This document shows, piece by piece, positions 29,174 through 37,647 of a DNA stretch of 41,464 bases. Under the pieces are notes generated by a model. That model saw only the letters and a program-made list of their open reading frames with translations. It was not told the DNA's origin and did no database searches. How positions within the stretch are numbered: the stretch's first letter is position 1; each line of letters begins with the position of its first letter. The translations under genes and the position numbers were made by a program. Location: the NCBI GenBank assembly GCA_903925015.1, contig CAIYDY010000317.1:1-41464 (forward strand). Reading direction: 5' to 3'. The stretch comes from an uncultured Acidobacteriia bacterium (lineage in GTDB: Bacteria > Acidobacteriota > Terriglobia > Bryobacterales > Bryobacteraceae).

Positions 29174-32100
29174 CTAGGCAATCAGCGACACACTCACCCC
29201 CGGCCAGGCCGCGAGCGGAAAGCTCGTCGGCGCGCCGACTGAATCCAATGCGTTCAGCAATTCGTTCAGCGTTTGCACCCGCTGCAATCCGAACTTTGTC
29301 GCCACCACGAACTCCTCGCCGCCATTCTCGCGGCGAACCAGCCACGCAATGCCGAGCCCGTCACCCGGGTCCGTTGGCGTTTCAACGGAGAAGGCATCGA
29401 AGACCTCACCACCCGGCGAAAATAACTGGTGGCTGTCACCCGAGAAATCGAACACCTTCGCATCGGTCGTCACTCGCACCGTTTCCCCGCCGGGCAACCC
29501 AACCCCATACGACCCTGCATCGAGTGGTCGCCAATCAACCTGAGTCGGCCGTGCCATCGGAATATGGATCACCCGGTCTAGCTCACCCAGACTGAGCGGC
29601 GTCTCTGGCAGATCAGGCACTTCCAGCCGATCCTCTACCGTCGCATCGATATCGAAGCCCGACAATTTGACTTCCTCCACCTGCGCCGTGATCTCCGCCA
29701 GGAAGCGGGCGCGTTCTCCATCGCGGGATTCCCGATCAACGAGCGCCAGTTCCTCAAACCGCTTGGGCAGCCGAGACAAGATCGGCTGCAGCCTGCCCAC
29801 GATTCCCTGAAACAGGTTGATGCGGGTACCCACCGTGAAGAAAACATCCTGCTCCACTGTGTCCCGGTAGGCGAAGTTCAGGACGCGAATCACTGCGCGC
29901 GGTTGCCCCAGACGGTCAATGCGGCCAATTCGCTGCTCAATTTTCATCGGGTTCCACGGCAAATCGTAGTTCGCCACCACGCCCGCCGACTGCAGGTTCA
30001 ATCCTTCTCCCGCAGCATCCGTTCCCACCAGCAGGCGTACTTGCTTGTCACGCAAGCGCCGCTTGATCTCTTCCTTCGAACACGGGACCCAATGTTTGCT
30101 GGCGTCCCGCCATGCGCCACCCTTCCCGGAGTAGGATGCCACTGGCAAATCTGGCAACTGATCCGCAAGGTAATCCCGCAGGTACTCCATCGTGTCGGTG
30201 TACTGAGTGAACACGATTGCGGAATCGAAGCCGTCGGCGACACATGCTTCCAACTCGATCTTCAGCCTTCGTGCCTTGCTGTCAGTCCCCAACTTCGCAA
30301 TATCCCGCAGGAGCCCGTTGATCCGTTCGCGCTCGGCTTCCAATTGCGTCGTCAGAGCCTGCGTGGCGAGGCTGGTGACATCCTCTTCTGACATCACCTC
30401 ATCAGTTGTCTCATCCAGAGAAATGTCTTCCTCGCTGATCCCACTGATTTCGCCGCCGCCGGACCGCATCAGGCGCCCGGTCAGGGTCCGCTTCAGCGCC
30501 TCGAAACTGGACGCCAGCCGCCGCCGGTAGACGGTCATGACAAATCCCACCGCCGATCTCTTCTCCGGCGGGGCAGCCTTGAATGAATCGCTGATGAAAT
30601 CCTCTACGTCGGAGTAGAGCTTACTCTCGGCGGGCGACATGTCAACCACAACTTCGCGCGGGTCCCGCTGCGCAATCGGTAGCTTGTAGCGCCGCAACAA
30701 CTCGCGCGTGTTCCGGACCATTCTGAACCGCAGCGGCGTCACCGCCTGCAGCAACCTGGTCGCCTCGCGCCGCGAATCTGCGTCAAGTGTCTTTCGCGGA
30801 ATCGAACTGGTGTCGCGTAAGGCGCGAACCACTTTCTTGCGCTTCAGACCGGAAGCACCGGCAAGAATCCGCCCGAGTTCTTCCTCTGCCAATTCCCCAA
30901 ACGCGGCCTCGGTGGCCCGGAACTGCCTGGCCAGATACTCCATTGCCTCCGGTGACGGATTTCCAGTCGCCTGCTGGAAGTACTTCAGGAACACATGGTC
31001 ATCGAAACGCCACTCTGCTGGCAGGCCCAACAGATCGATCAAATCCCACAACTCTACGGGATGAACCTGCATCGGCGTGGCGGTCAGCAGTAACAGCGAC
31101 TTGCAACGGTCTTTCAGTTTCCGCATCAGGTCGAGCAGAGCGTTCGGCCCTTTCTCCTGGAGCGTTCCGGCTCCCCTCCTGCGTGCGTGGTGGGCCTCGT
31201 CCAAAACGATGAGGTCCCAATCCGTGGCATCGAGTAGTTCCCGCTGCCGGTCGGAGCGGCGCATGAGGAAACTGGACGCCAGAACCATCGGCTCCGACTG
31301 CCAACCCTGGCGCGTCACCGGCCTTTCCGCGGGCCGAAGGCTGCCATGAACTTCTTTCCAGCAAAGCGAGGAACCATCGTAAATCGGCACGTTCAGATTG
31401 AACTTCTCGTAGAGTTCGTTCTGCCACTGGATCTGCACGCTCTTCGGCGTCAGAATCAGTGTCCGCTTTGCCAGCCCTGCCAGCAGGGCCTGTCGAAGAA
31501 TCAAACCCGCGGACACGGTCTTTCCTAACCCGACCTCATCCGCGATCAGCAGCCGGCACGGCCACTGTCGAATGAAGCGCGTGTAGGTCCGGATCTGATG
31601 CTGCCAGGGCGTCACAGCGCTGGTCATTTCGCCAGTACGGAGTCCGTTCGACAGCCGCGCCGCCTCTCCCACAAAAGTCCAGACGGTGCGCCGGTATTCG
31701 TCCGGCAGCAGCTTATGGTCGTCCGGGGATACCTGCGATTTCTTGATGAAGGGCGAGGTCGACACTCTGTCGTTCTTGGGCAGGAACTCCAGCAACTTCT
31801 GCCTGGCTGCCTCCGGAAACTCGTAGACCCGAATCGACTTCGGGTGGCGCGCCGGATCCCAGAACAGGTCGAACGCCTCGACGTCGTAATCCACGAAGTC
31901 CGGCTCCCGCCACGATCGGTGGACCTTGAAACTTTCCCTGTTGTTCAGCCATCCGCCGGCGGTTTCATTCACGGAGCCGGAAAAAGCAATCCGGTTTCCT
32001 GCCTCGTCCGTGATGATGCCGACCTTCTCGTGATAGATCCCGGAACTACCCACCGGAATGGCAACCTTCACGTCCAGATGGCCTTGCGCGATCATCCACG

Positions 32101-32440
32101 CCAGCATCTCCAAACCATTCTGCGCGTGCGCGTCGGGCGGAGTGAGATCGATGGCACACAGTCTGGCGGCAATCTGCTCTCGTAGATCGTAGCCTTCCGT
32201 GAGCGCCTCCTGTTCCGAAGGCCCCAGGGTGAGACCGACAATCAGCCGCATCCGTCCGTCGTTGGTGATCAGCGCCTCGATCCCGCGCGCAGCGAGGGAC
32301 AGCGAATCGGCAGAGAAATATCCCGTCAGGCGGTCGTACTGAACAGCGCACTCGAGCGCAGGGTTGTAGAACAACTCAATCAGGTCGCCGTCCTCGTTCC
32401 GGTACCCGACGTTCCACTCGCGCTCAGTCAGAAGGGCCAT
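29174..32440 (-). CDS. PLD-SNF2 helicase of DISARM/BREX-type defence systems
   Basis: A 1088-aa protein. Residues about 1-200 form a phospholipase-D-like domain: the HEK-x6-D motif near 137 (YHEKVGIITDEAG) and the GSVNET turn are the single catalytic HKD unit, with the LTGYFS strand before it. An SF2 helicase of the SNF2/RapA class follows: LLIADEVGLGKTVSAG (Walker A), LIVLDEAHHARR (Walker B), LLLTATPMQ, FTQYTDTMEYL, LLVGTDAAGEGLNLQ and QRIGRIDRLGQ. The last 250 residues are unassigned. It would translocate on DNA and perhaps cleave it. The ATG at 32440 is chosen over a TTG six bases upstream because GAGGA sits nine bases before it. It is last of six genes in the operon, 111 bp after darG. 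Confidence 0.85.
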   Translation of the reverse strand: MALLTEREWNVGYRNEDGDLIELFYNPALECAVQYDRLTGYFSADSLSLAARGIEALITNDGRMRLIVGLTLGPSEQEALTEGYDLREQIAARLCAIDLTPPDAHAQNGLEMLAWMIAQGHLDVKVAIPVGSSGIYHEKVGIITDEAGNRIAFSGSVNETAGGWLNNRESFKVHRSWREPDFVDYDVEAFDLFWDPARHPKSIRVYEFPEAARQKLLEFLPKNDRVSTSPFIKKSQVSPDDHKLLPDEYRRTVWTFVGEAARLSNGLRTGEMTSAVTPWQHQIRTYTRFIRQWPCRLLIADEVGLGKTVSAGLILRQALLAGLAKRTLILTPKSVQIQWQNELYEKFNLNVPIYDGSSLCWKEVHGSLRPAERPVTRQGWQSEPMVLASSFLMRRSDRQRELLDATDWDLIVLDEAHHARRRGAGTLQEKGPNALLDLMRKLKDRCKSLLLLTATPMQVHPVELWDLIDLLGLPAEWRFDDHVFLKYFQQATGNPSPEAMEYLARQFRATEAAFGELAEEELGRILAGASGLKRKKVVRALRDTSSIPRKTLDADSRREATRLLQAVTPLRFRMVRNTRELLRRYKLPIAQRDPREVVVDMSPAESKLYSDVEDFISDSFKAAPPEKRSAVGFVMTVYRRRLASSFEALKRTLTGRLMRSGGGEISGISEEDISLDETTDEVMSEEDVTSLATQALTTQLEAERERINGLLRDIAKLGTDSKARRLKIELEACVADGFDSAIVFTQYTDTMEYLRDYLADQLPDLPVASYSGKGGAWRDASKHWVPCSKEEIKRRLRDKQVRLLVGTDAAGEGLNLQSAGVVANYDLPWNPMKIEQRIGRIDRLGQPRAVIRVLNFAYRDTVEQDVFFTVGTRINLFQGIVGRLQPILSRLPKRFEELALVDRESRDGERARFLAEITAQVEEVKLSGFDIDATVEDRLEVPDLPETPLSLGELDRVIHIPMARPTQVDWRPLDAGSYGVGLPGGETVRVTTDAKVFDFSGDSHQLFSPGGEVFDAFSVETPTDPGDGLGIAWLVRRENGGEEFVVATKFGLQRVQTLNELLNALDSVGAPTSFPLAAWPGVSVSLIA

Positions 32441-32551
32441 CGTCAATATTCCTCAATGTAGAACTCGGAATGCATGCAGTGCTCATTGTGATGGCGACCT
32501 GGAGTGTTACCTGTAGGACAAAACTGTTGGTAGCCCCGCGCGTATTGGTTC

Positions 32552-33616
32552 TCAGGAACTGGCTGCCAATTGCATCCAGCCCCGCTCTGTCAGTTGGAGC
32601 CAGGCCGTCCGAATGTGTTCCGGCTTGAATACCTGCTGTTTTCTCGGATTCCACGCATGGATCTGCCCGACCGCTTCTTCAGCGCTATGCGCCGGAGCAT
32701 CGCTCTTCGGACCGCCTCGATTTGCGACCCAATGAACCGTTGCCAGCAACTCCATTCCGTAGGGTGTCTCGAATCCCTCGATGAGTTCCGCTACCAGTTC
32801 CAGGCGGTGCAGGGAATCGGCTCTGTCCGCCAGAAACTCTGTTGCCTCCTCTACAGAGCCCGGCAGCAGTTCAATCTCCGCATCCGGCCGCTGACTGTCG
32901 CCATATCCACGAATGAAATGGCCTTCCATCAGTTCCAGCACCTTGTTGAGATTCGCAGCGTAAGGCCCGTAGTGCCCGGCCTCATAGTTGAGACGGAGTG
33001 ATTCTCCCGCTTCCTGCAGAAAATACGCCAGCTTCTGCACCTCCAGCAGGGTTCGACTGTACTGCAGGGCGGCGTATGCGTCCATCAGCCGTATGAAAAG
33101 GGCTCGGGCCGGGGTCATCCGGGGGCGCTCGGTTCTCACCGGCATCGACTTAGCATGCGGCGCTCCGCCTGGCTCGAACAACAGGACCCGAACGTCTTGC
33201 AATTGGGTAAAAGCATCCTCAATCAGCGGTCGTACTTCGCCCCAGTCGAGGCCCCCAAGCCCACAACCTAGCGGCGGGATGGCAATCGACCGCACTCCTA
33301 GTCGTCGGACATCGGCGGTCAGCGCTCTGAGGCCGGATCGTATATCACCGATCAGAGACTTGCCGCGCCAATGGCGCTTCGTGGGGAAGTTGATGAGATA
33401 GCGCGGATTGATCAGGCGACCATTGTCGTAAATAAACATGCTGCCAGGAACAACCTTGCCCGCGTGACACGCCAATTCATAAGCTCTAAAATTTGCCGGA
33501 AACGCCTGCTTGAACTGCAAAGCAATACCCTTGCCCATGAACCCGACGCAATTCACCGTGTTCACCAGGGCCTCAGCATCCGCCTCCAGGATGTTGCCGC
33601 CTGCGATTTCAATCAT
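32552..33616 (-). CDS. darG: DarG macrodomain DNA ADP-ribosylglycohydrolase antitoxin
   Basis: A 354-aa protein that reverses and blocks DarT. The macrodomain (about 1-155) begins GGNILEADAEALVNTVNCVG, with Asn22 in the catalytic loop; Lys80 lies in INFPTKRHWRGKS, the position of the lysine needed in Thermus DarG; PPLGCGLGGLDWG closes the ligand pocket. The C-terminal helical part (about 165-354; LEVQKLAYFLQEAGESL, HYGPYAANLNKVLE) resembles the Panacea/DUF4065-like antitoxin fold and probably inhibits DarT by direct binding, as known for DarG. The start ATG has AAGGAGG six bases upstream, the best ribosome site in the operon, which suits an antitoxin made in excess. It begins 16 bp after darT. 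Confidence 0.92.
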   Translation of the reverse strand: MIEIAGGNILEADAEALVNTVNCVGFMGKGIALQFKQAFPANFRAYELACHAGKVVPGSMFIYDNGRLINPRYLINFPTKRHWRGKSLIGDIRSGLRALTADVRRLGVRSIAIPPLGCGLGGLDWGEVRPLIEDAFTQLQDVRVLLFEPGGAPHAKSMPVRTERPRMTPARALFIRLMDAYAALQYSRTLLEVQKLAYFLQEAGESLRLNYEAGHYGPYAANLNKVLELMEGHFIRGYGDSQRPDAEIELLPGSVEEATEFLADRADSLHRLELVAELIEGFETPYGMELLATVHWVANRGGPKSDAPAHSAEEAVGQIHAWNPRKQQVFKPEHIRTAWLQLTERGWMQLAASS

Positions 33617-33632
33617 CGGCTGCCTCCTTCAT

Positions 33633-34277
33633 TTAGTAGTACCATCCGGGTCTGATCTCAATGTTCGGGTGATGCCTGTCAGGGTGATCCGCAAGAATCG
33701 CTTCAATATCTGTTTTAGCAGCCTGGTTGAGCACCCCGATGCCGCCTATCACGTCCCAGGCGAGCGACTGCCAGACAAGAAACTCCGCCTGTTTCCTGCG
33801 CTGCCGGTCGTTGTCGTCCGGCTGATCCGCCCAATACCGCGCACCCACAATGCCCCAGTCCACAGAGCCGAATCCCGGAGTATCATCGTACCAATTGGTA
33901 AACCTCGCAAGGGCGTGCCCATCGGAGAAAACGAAAGCGGCACCTGCCTTGTGAATACGTTCTACTGTGGTCGTCAGATAAACCAAAGGCTGCTGTCCCT
34001 CGTTGTAACCCCGAACTCTTCCTGTCTTCAGATTCAGCAGCATAACCGACAGAGGTCCGAAATAGAAGGGAACGTAATCATGACATGTGCCGCCCGGTCC
34101 GCACGAAATTTGGCTGTTATGGCGGCTCGCCTGTACTCCTTCGTCGTGAATGGTACGGTACCCCAATCCATCGTTGGGTGTCGAATTGGGTGAATACAGC
34201 GCGCCGCGTTTCAAGAGCACAGGCAGATTATCGCGGTGAACCAGTCGGTATATAGGAATGGACTCAGGTACGGGCAT
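33633..34277 (-). CDS. darT: DarT DNA ADP-ribosyltransferase toxin
   Basis: A 214-aa DUF4433 toxin that transfers ADP-ribose from NAD+ to thymidine in single-stranded DNA, blocking replication; in phage infection it halts viral DNA synthesis. The family pattern is complete: IYRLVHRDNLP (His-x-Asp-Asn NAD site), GALYSPNS, CHDYVPFYFGPLSVML, VFSDGHAL, RYWADQPDDNDRQRRKQAEFLV with the catalytic glutamate in QAEFLV (Glu165), and the C-terminal PGWYY. The frame extends to a GTG at 34310, but the ATG at 34277 with GGAGAG six bases upstream gives the normal family start. Base composition is visibly lower in G+C than in the surrounding chromosome. Confidence 0.93.
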   Translation of the reverse strand: MPVPESIPIYRLVHRDNLPVLLKRGALYSPNSTPNDGLGYRTIHDEGVQASRHNSQISCGPGGTCHDYVPFYFGPLSVMLLNLKTGRVRGYNEGQQPLVYLTTTVERIHKAGAAFVFSDGHALARFTNWYDDTPGFGSVDWGIVGARYWADQPDDNDRQRRKQAEFLVWQSLAWDVIGGIGVLNQAAKTDIEAILADHPDRHHPNIEIRPGWYY

Positions 34278-34340
34278 CCGTGTCTCTCCGCGAGTGTCTT
34301 CTTCTGGCACAACAACTAATCATCCCGCCGATGGTGCCCA

Positions 34341-37205
34341 TCACTCTTCGTCAGTCTCCGCTTCGCCCTCTGCCAAGAGGTCCATAGGAATCTGTTCTGC
34401 CATCTTCGGTGCGGGCACAGTTTCTGCGAACGCCAACTTCCTGAGTCGCTCCAGGGCCTGAAAATCGTTCGCCGCGCCCGAAAGAACCGCATCCGGCTTC
34501 TTCTTCGACGAGGGCAACGATGGCGGCAGTACGTTGAGCATCGCTTCCAAAGCGGTTAGGAATGTCGGATCTTCCTTGAGTCGCGCAGTTTCGATCAGGC
34601 TGTTCGCAGCCCCGGTATTCTGCTCGCGCGCGACCTTCGCCGCCCAGTGCAAGGTGTCGAGCATACAGTTGCCACTGACCGGCCCGAGCTTCCCGGCTCG
34701 GTGGCGTGTCAGGCTGTCCCAAAGAACAACGTCGTCACCCTTGCTTTCACAGACATGATTCTTGACCTGCTGGTCGTAATCGAGGCCCACGACTCGCGCC
34801 AGTTTCAGCGCTTCATCGGAAGGGAATCTCGGCGCGCGGAAGGCATCCCATGCCAGTACATACCATTCGGTAAGCGGATCGAGATGATGTTGCCGCTTCA
34901 CCGTGGCGAGTTGTTCCATTCGCCACTGCTTCACCTCGCGGCGAGCGGCTTCGAGAGCGTCTTCTGGCCGGACCGCATAGGGATCGAACTCTTCGAACAG
35001 GTCCTTCTGCTTCTTGCGTTGCTCAGGGCGAGCGGTTCCCCTCGTGAGCGGCCAAGCTTCCGTAAATACCTGTAAGGCTGGCCCGAAGCAAGCCAAGTAC
35101 AGGTCTATACCGCCGATGCCTGCTTCCTGAAATTCCTTAACTCTTAGCCGGACAGCCTCCCGAACCTTCGGCTCAGTTTCTTCCCAATAGCGCGGTTCGT
35201 CATCCTTTGGGCGGGCTTCACGTACCCGGCAGACCAGAAAAATAGTCGAGCGAGCTGATGACTTCTCACGAATGTGCAGACTGCTCTCGGATTCGGTATT
35301 GATCGGCCAAGAGGCAGTGATCGTAAAGCCACCATCGATGAGACCAGTCGCGAGCGCATCCCAAGCTCCAGTAGCTTTGTGGGTAAACATGACCGTCATG
35401 ATGCCGTCGGACTTCAGCACGCGACGTTGCTCCTTGAAAATAGCCGCCATTCGATGTTGATAGTCGCGCCCAGCGAGATTCTTCGCGCCGCCCTTCTGGC
35501 CTTTGAACCTCGCCGTATTTGCGACAGCTTCACGGTCCGTGTCGGGGAGATGCGATGTAAATAACTCTGGATACAGGAGTCCAGCGGTGCGTTTCAGCCA
35601 CACGTAGAAAAAGCCTGAAAGTTCCGCGTACATTACGTTGTCGTAATATGGCGGGTCCATAACAACACAATCGATGGAACTGTCCGGGATGGGCAACCCA
35701 TCACCGGATGCGCAGGTGACTTCAACCGATGGTTTCGGGCGCGGCACTTCGAATTGAAACCTCCCCTCAGTCGATTGGCCCAAGAGCCCGATGAGTTCCC
35801 CGAGAGCTTTGCTTGTCTGACGAATTGCCCAATCGTAACCGAGCCCGGGAATGGTGGGCGCCATCTCGGCGTAGCTCCATTTGAATGAGAAATCGTGGCG
35901 GTCAAAAACACCCACAACAACTTCCCGATTGGCGTGCCAGCGGACCTGAATCGCGTTGTAGTTGAGCATCTTATCGAACGCAAGTGCAATGTAGACCATC
36001 GCCGCGCGGTCGAGTTCCGTCGTGACGAACTCATCGTACATATCGTGGAAGATCTCTACGCTTACGCAGTGCCCATATAGTTGACGTGGATTAAAAAGAT
36101 CGCGCCATAGTGGTGCGCCATATTGCAGCGGTCGATCATCATTCGTACCCGGCGGAAACTCTTCATCGGGTACGATATCCCGGGCTTGCCAAAGGGGCAT
36201 CCTCTGTTCAAGATTTAGCCTCGCGAGCGATTCGACGCTATCCTCGGGCCGGGGTGCCCGAAAGCCCCAAACCGTTTGAGTCTTGGCTTTCCCGTTTTTC
36301 GAGTAACCCTTGATGCACTCATCCCGATAAACGACACAGTAAAGCTGATGGCCCATGTTTCCGGCCTGAGCTTGCGATTTGATTTCATCGCCGTCGATTG
36401 TTCGCTTGCACTGAGGAAAAGGACAGAGTCCGTCGCCACCCTTCACCGTGCCTGGAGAATGATCATCGTCACACTGGACGATTTCAAAGCGAATGTGGCC
36501 GTTCTTCGCTACCAATCGCACGCCATCGCCCGAGCCAGACAGCTTCCAACTGGGCGACAGAGGCACGATGCCACCGCAATATGGGCATGTTACTGTTCTT
36601 GCCCACAAGAAGGTGGCGTCCGAACGAGATCCTTCAGACGGCGGGAAGACTTTGTCTACAATCGGCTTCACCCGCCGTAAGAATTCTGCGCCAAGAAAAT
36701 CAACACGCTTTAGCAGATCCGCGCCGAACCTGAGTGGTAGTTCAACAGTGGCTTTTAGTATCAGAGCTGCTACCGGATTTAGATCGTTGGCAATGGAGTT
36801 TGCCCCAACCCGTACAGTCTCGAATGGGATGCTTCCACCACCGGCAGTGGGGTCAAGAACGGTTCGGTCGCCAAATGCAGGGGAGGGTAAATAGTAGAAC
36901 GCCCTCTGGTAGTCATAAGGATTATCAATCCGTTCTCCAGCCGAACGAGCACTATGCATGGCACTCGCTGCTGCCACGGCGTCCCCGTGTATTCCGAGAT
37001 CGTAGAGAAACTTGCCTCGATCAGCAACGGATTCAAGCAGGCTTGCAAGAACCGCAGCACGGCTTGCCACAAGCGGTCGGCGCGCAAACCAAACGTGCAA
37101 ATAGTAGGTTGGTGGTAATGCCGTCATGGAGCGACGTTCGCGGACGCTCTCTTCGCTTAACGCCGCAATTGGCCGCCAATCCTCAATCAGTCGTCGTTTG
37201 GTCAT
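34341..37205 (-). CDS. DUF1156 adenine-specific DNA methylase (COG1743 type)
   Basis: A 954-aa N6-adenine methyltransferase. The DUF1156 start (about 8-75, RRSMTALPPTYYLHVWFARRP) is followed by the SAM-binding motif DPTAGGGSIPFE (118-129), a zinc ribbon (CPYC at 207/210 and CPFPQC at 261/266), and the catalytic DPPY (517-520, in VVMDPPYYDNV). The C-terminal 200 residues are a separate domain with no clear match. COG1743 proteins serve as the methylase in BREX-type-3 (PglXI) and related defence loci, where methylation marks self DNA. It starts 10 bp after the 143-aa gene and is followed 63 bp later by darT. Confidence 0.9.
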   Translation of the reverse strand: MTKRRLIEDWRPIAALSEESVRERRSMTALPPTYYLHVWFARRPLVASRAAVLASLLESVADRGKFLYDLGIHGDAVAAASAMHSARSAGERIDNPYDYQRAFYYLPSPAFGDRTVLDPTAGGGSIPFETVRVGANSIANDLNPVAALILKATVELPLRFGADLLKRVDFLGAEFLRRVKPIVDKVFPPSEGSRSDATFLWARTVTCPYCGGIVPLSPSWKLSGSGDGVRLVAKNGHIRFEIVQCDDDHSPGTVKGGDGLCPFPQCKRTIDGDEIKSQAQAGNMGHQLYCVVYRDECIKGYSKNGKAKTQTVWGFRAPRPEDSVESLARLNLEQRMPLWQARDIVPDEEFPPGTNDDRPLQYGAPLWRDLFNPRQLYGHCVSVEIFHDMYDEFVTTELDRAAMVYIALAFDKMLNYNAIQVRWHANREVVVGVFDRHDFSFKWSYAEMAPTIPGLGYDWAIRQTSKALGELIGLLGQSTEGRFQFEVPRPKPSVEVTCASGDGLPIPDSSIDCVVMDPPYYDNVMYAELSGFFYVWLKRTAGLLYPELFTSHLPDTDREAVANTARFKGQKGGAKNLAGRDYQHRMAAIFKEQRRVLKSDGIMTVMFTHKATGAWDALATGLIDGGFTITASWPINTESESSLHIREKSSARSTIFLVCRVREARPKDDEPRYWEETEPKVREAVRLRVKEFQEAGIGGIDLYLACFGPALQVFTEAWPLTRGTARPEQRKKQKDLFEEFDPYAVRPEDALEAARREVKQWRMEQLATVKRQHHLDPLTEWYVLAWDAFRAPRFPSDEALKLARVVGLDYDQQVKNHVCESKGDDVVLWDSLTRHRAGKLGPVSGNCMLDTLHWAAKVAREQNTGAANSLIETARLKEDPTFLTALEAMLNVLPPSLPSSKKKPDAVLSGAANDFQALERLRKLAFAETVPAPKMAEQIPMDLLAEGEAETDEE

Positions 37206-37215
37206 TGTATGGAAC

Positions 37216-37647
37216 TCAGGGGGTAGTTAACAGAATGCGAAGGGCTGCCAGCACTCGACGGGGATACGTTCGATGTAATACCATGCCCAGCCAGTATCCG
37301 GCCTCTTCCCGCGACATCTTCTCGATGCCATCAGCAACCTGGCGAATGCGATCCAGATTCCTCATTGGAGCGAGCACACGGAACAGCAATCCCAGAGACA
37401 GAGCGATCTCCTCGTCCAGCGGCCACTTCTTCGTCTTGCCCGGCTTCAGCGAACCAAGAACAATCTTTTCCTTCGCCAGTCGCTTGAGCAATCGGTTCTC
37501 GATCATTCGCAAGCCCGACCCATGCAGCGTTGCCACCTGCTCCGGCGTCTTCAGCCGCGGTGTCGCGTGCGAAGGAACCTGCCAGATTTCCAGTCGCCAC
37601 ACGCTGGTCGATTCGACAATCATTCGGAGTTCGTATTGCGGCGTCAT
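37216..37647 (-). CDS. Small defence-operon protein of unknown function
   Basis: A 143-aa protein whose ATG shares its A with the TGA of the ATPase gene (TGATG at 37645-37649), so translation is coupled. It has a beta-rich N-terminus (YELRMIVESTSVWRLEIWQ), then a helical part (LRMIENRLLKRLAKEKI, LDEEIALSLGLLFRVLAPM, EEAGYWLGMVLHR). It occupies the place where DUF499-DUF1156 loci carry a short accessory gene (DUF3780 in some), but I cannot show that it belongs to DUF3780. The WPLDEEIALSLGLLFRVLAP segment suggests a protein-protein interface between the ATPase and the methylase. Confidence 0.75.
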   Translation of the reverse strand: MTPQYELRMIVESTSVWRLEIWQVPSHATPRLKTPEQVATLHGSGLRMIENRLLKRLAKEKIVLGSLKPGKTKKWPLDEEIALSLGLLFRVLAPMRNLDRIRQVADGIEKMSREEAGYWLGMVLHRTYPRRVLAALRILLTTP

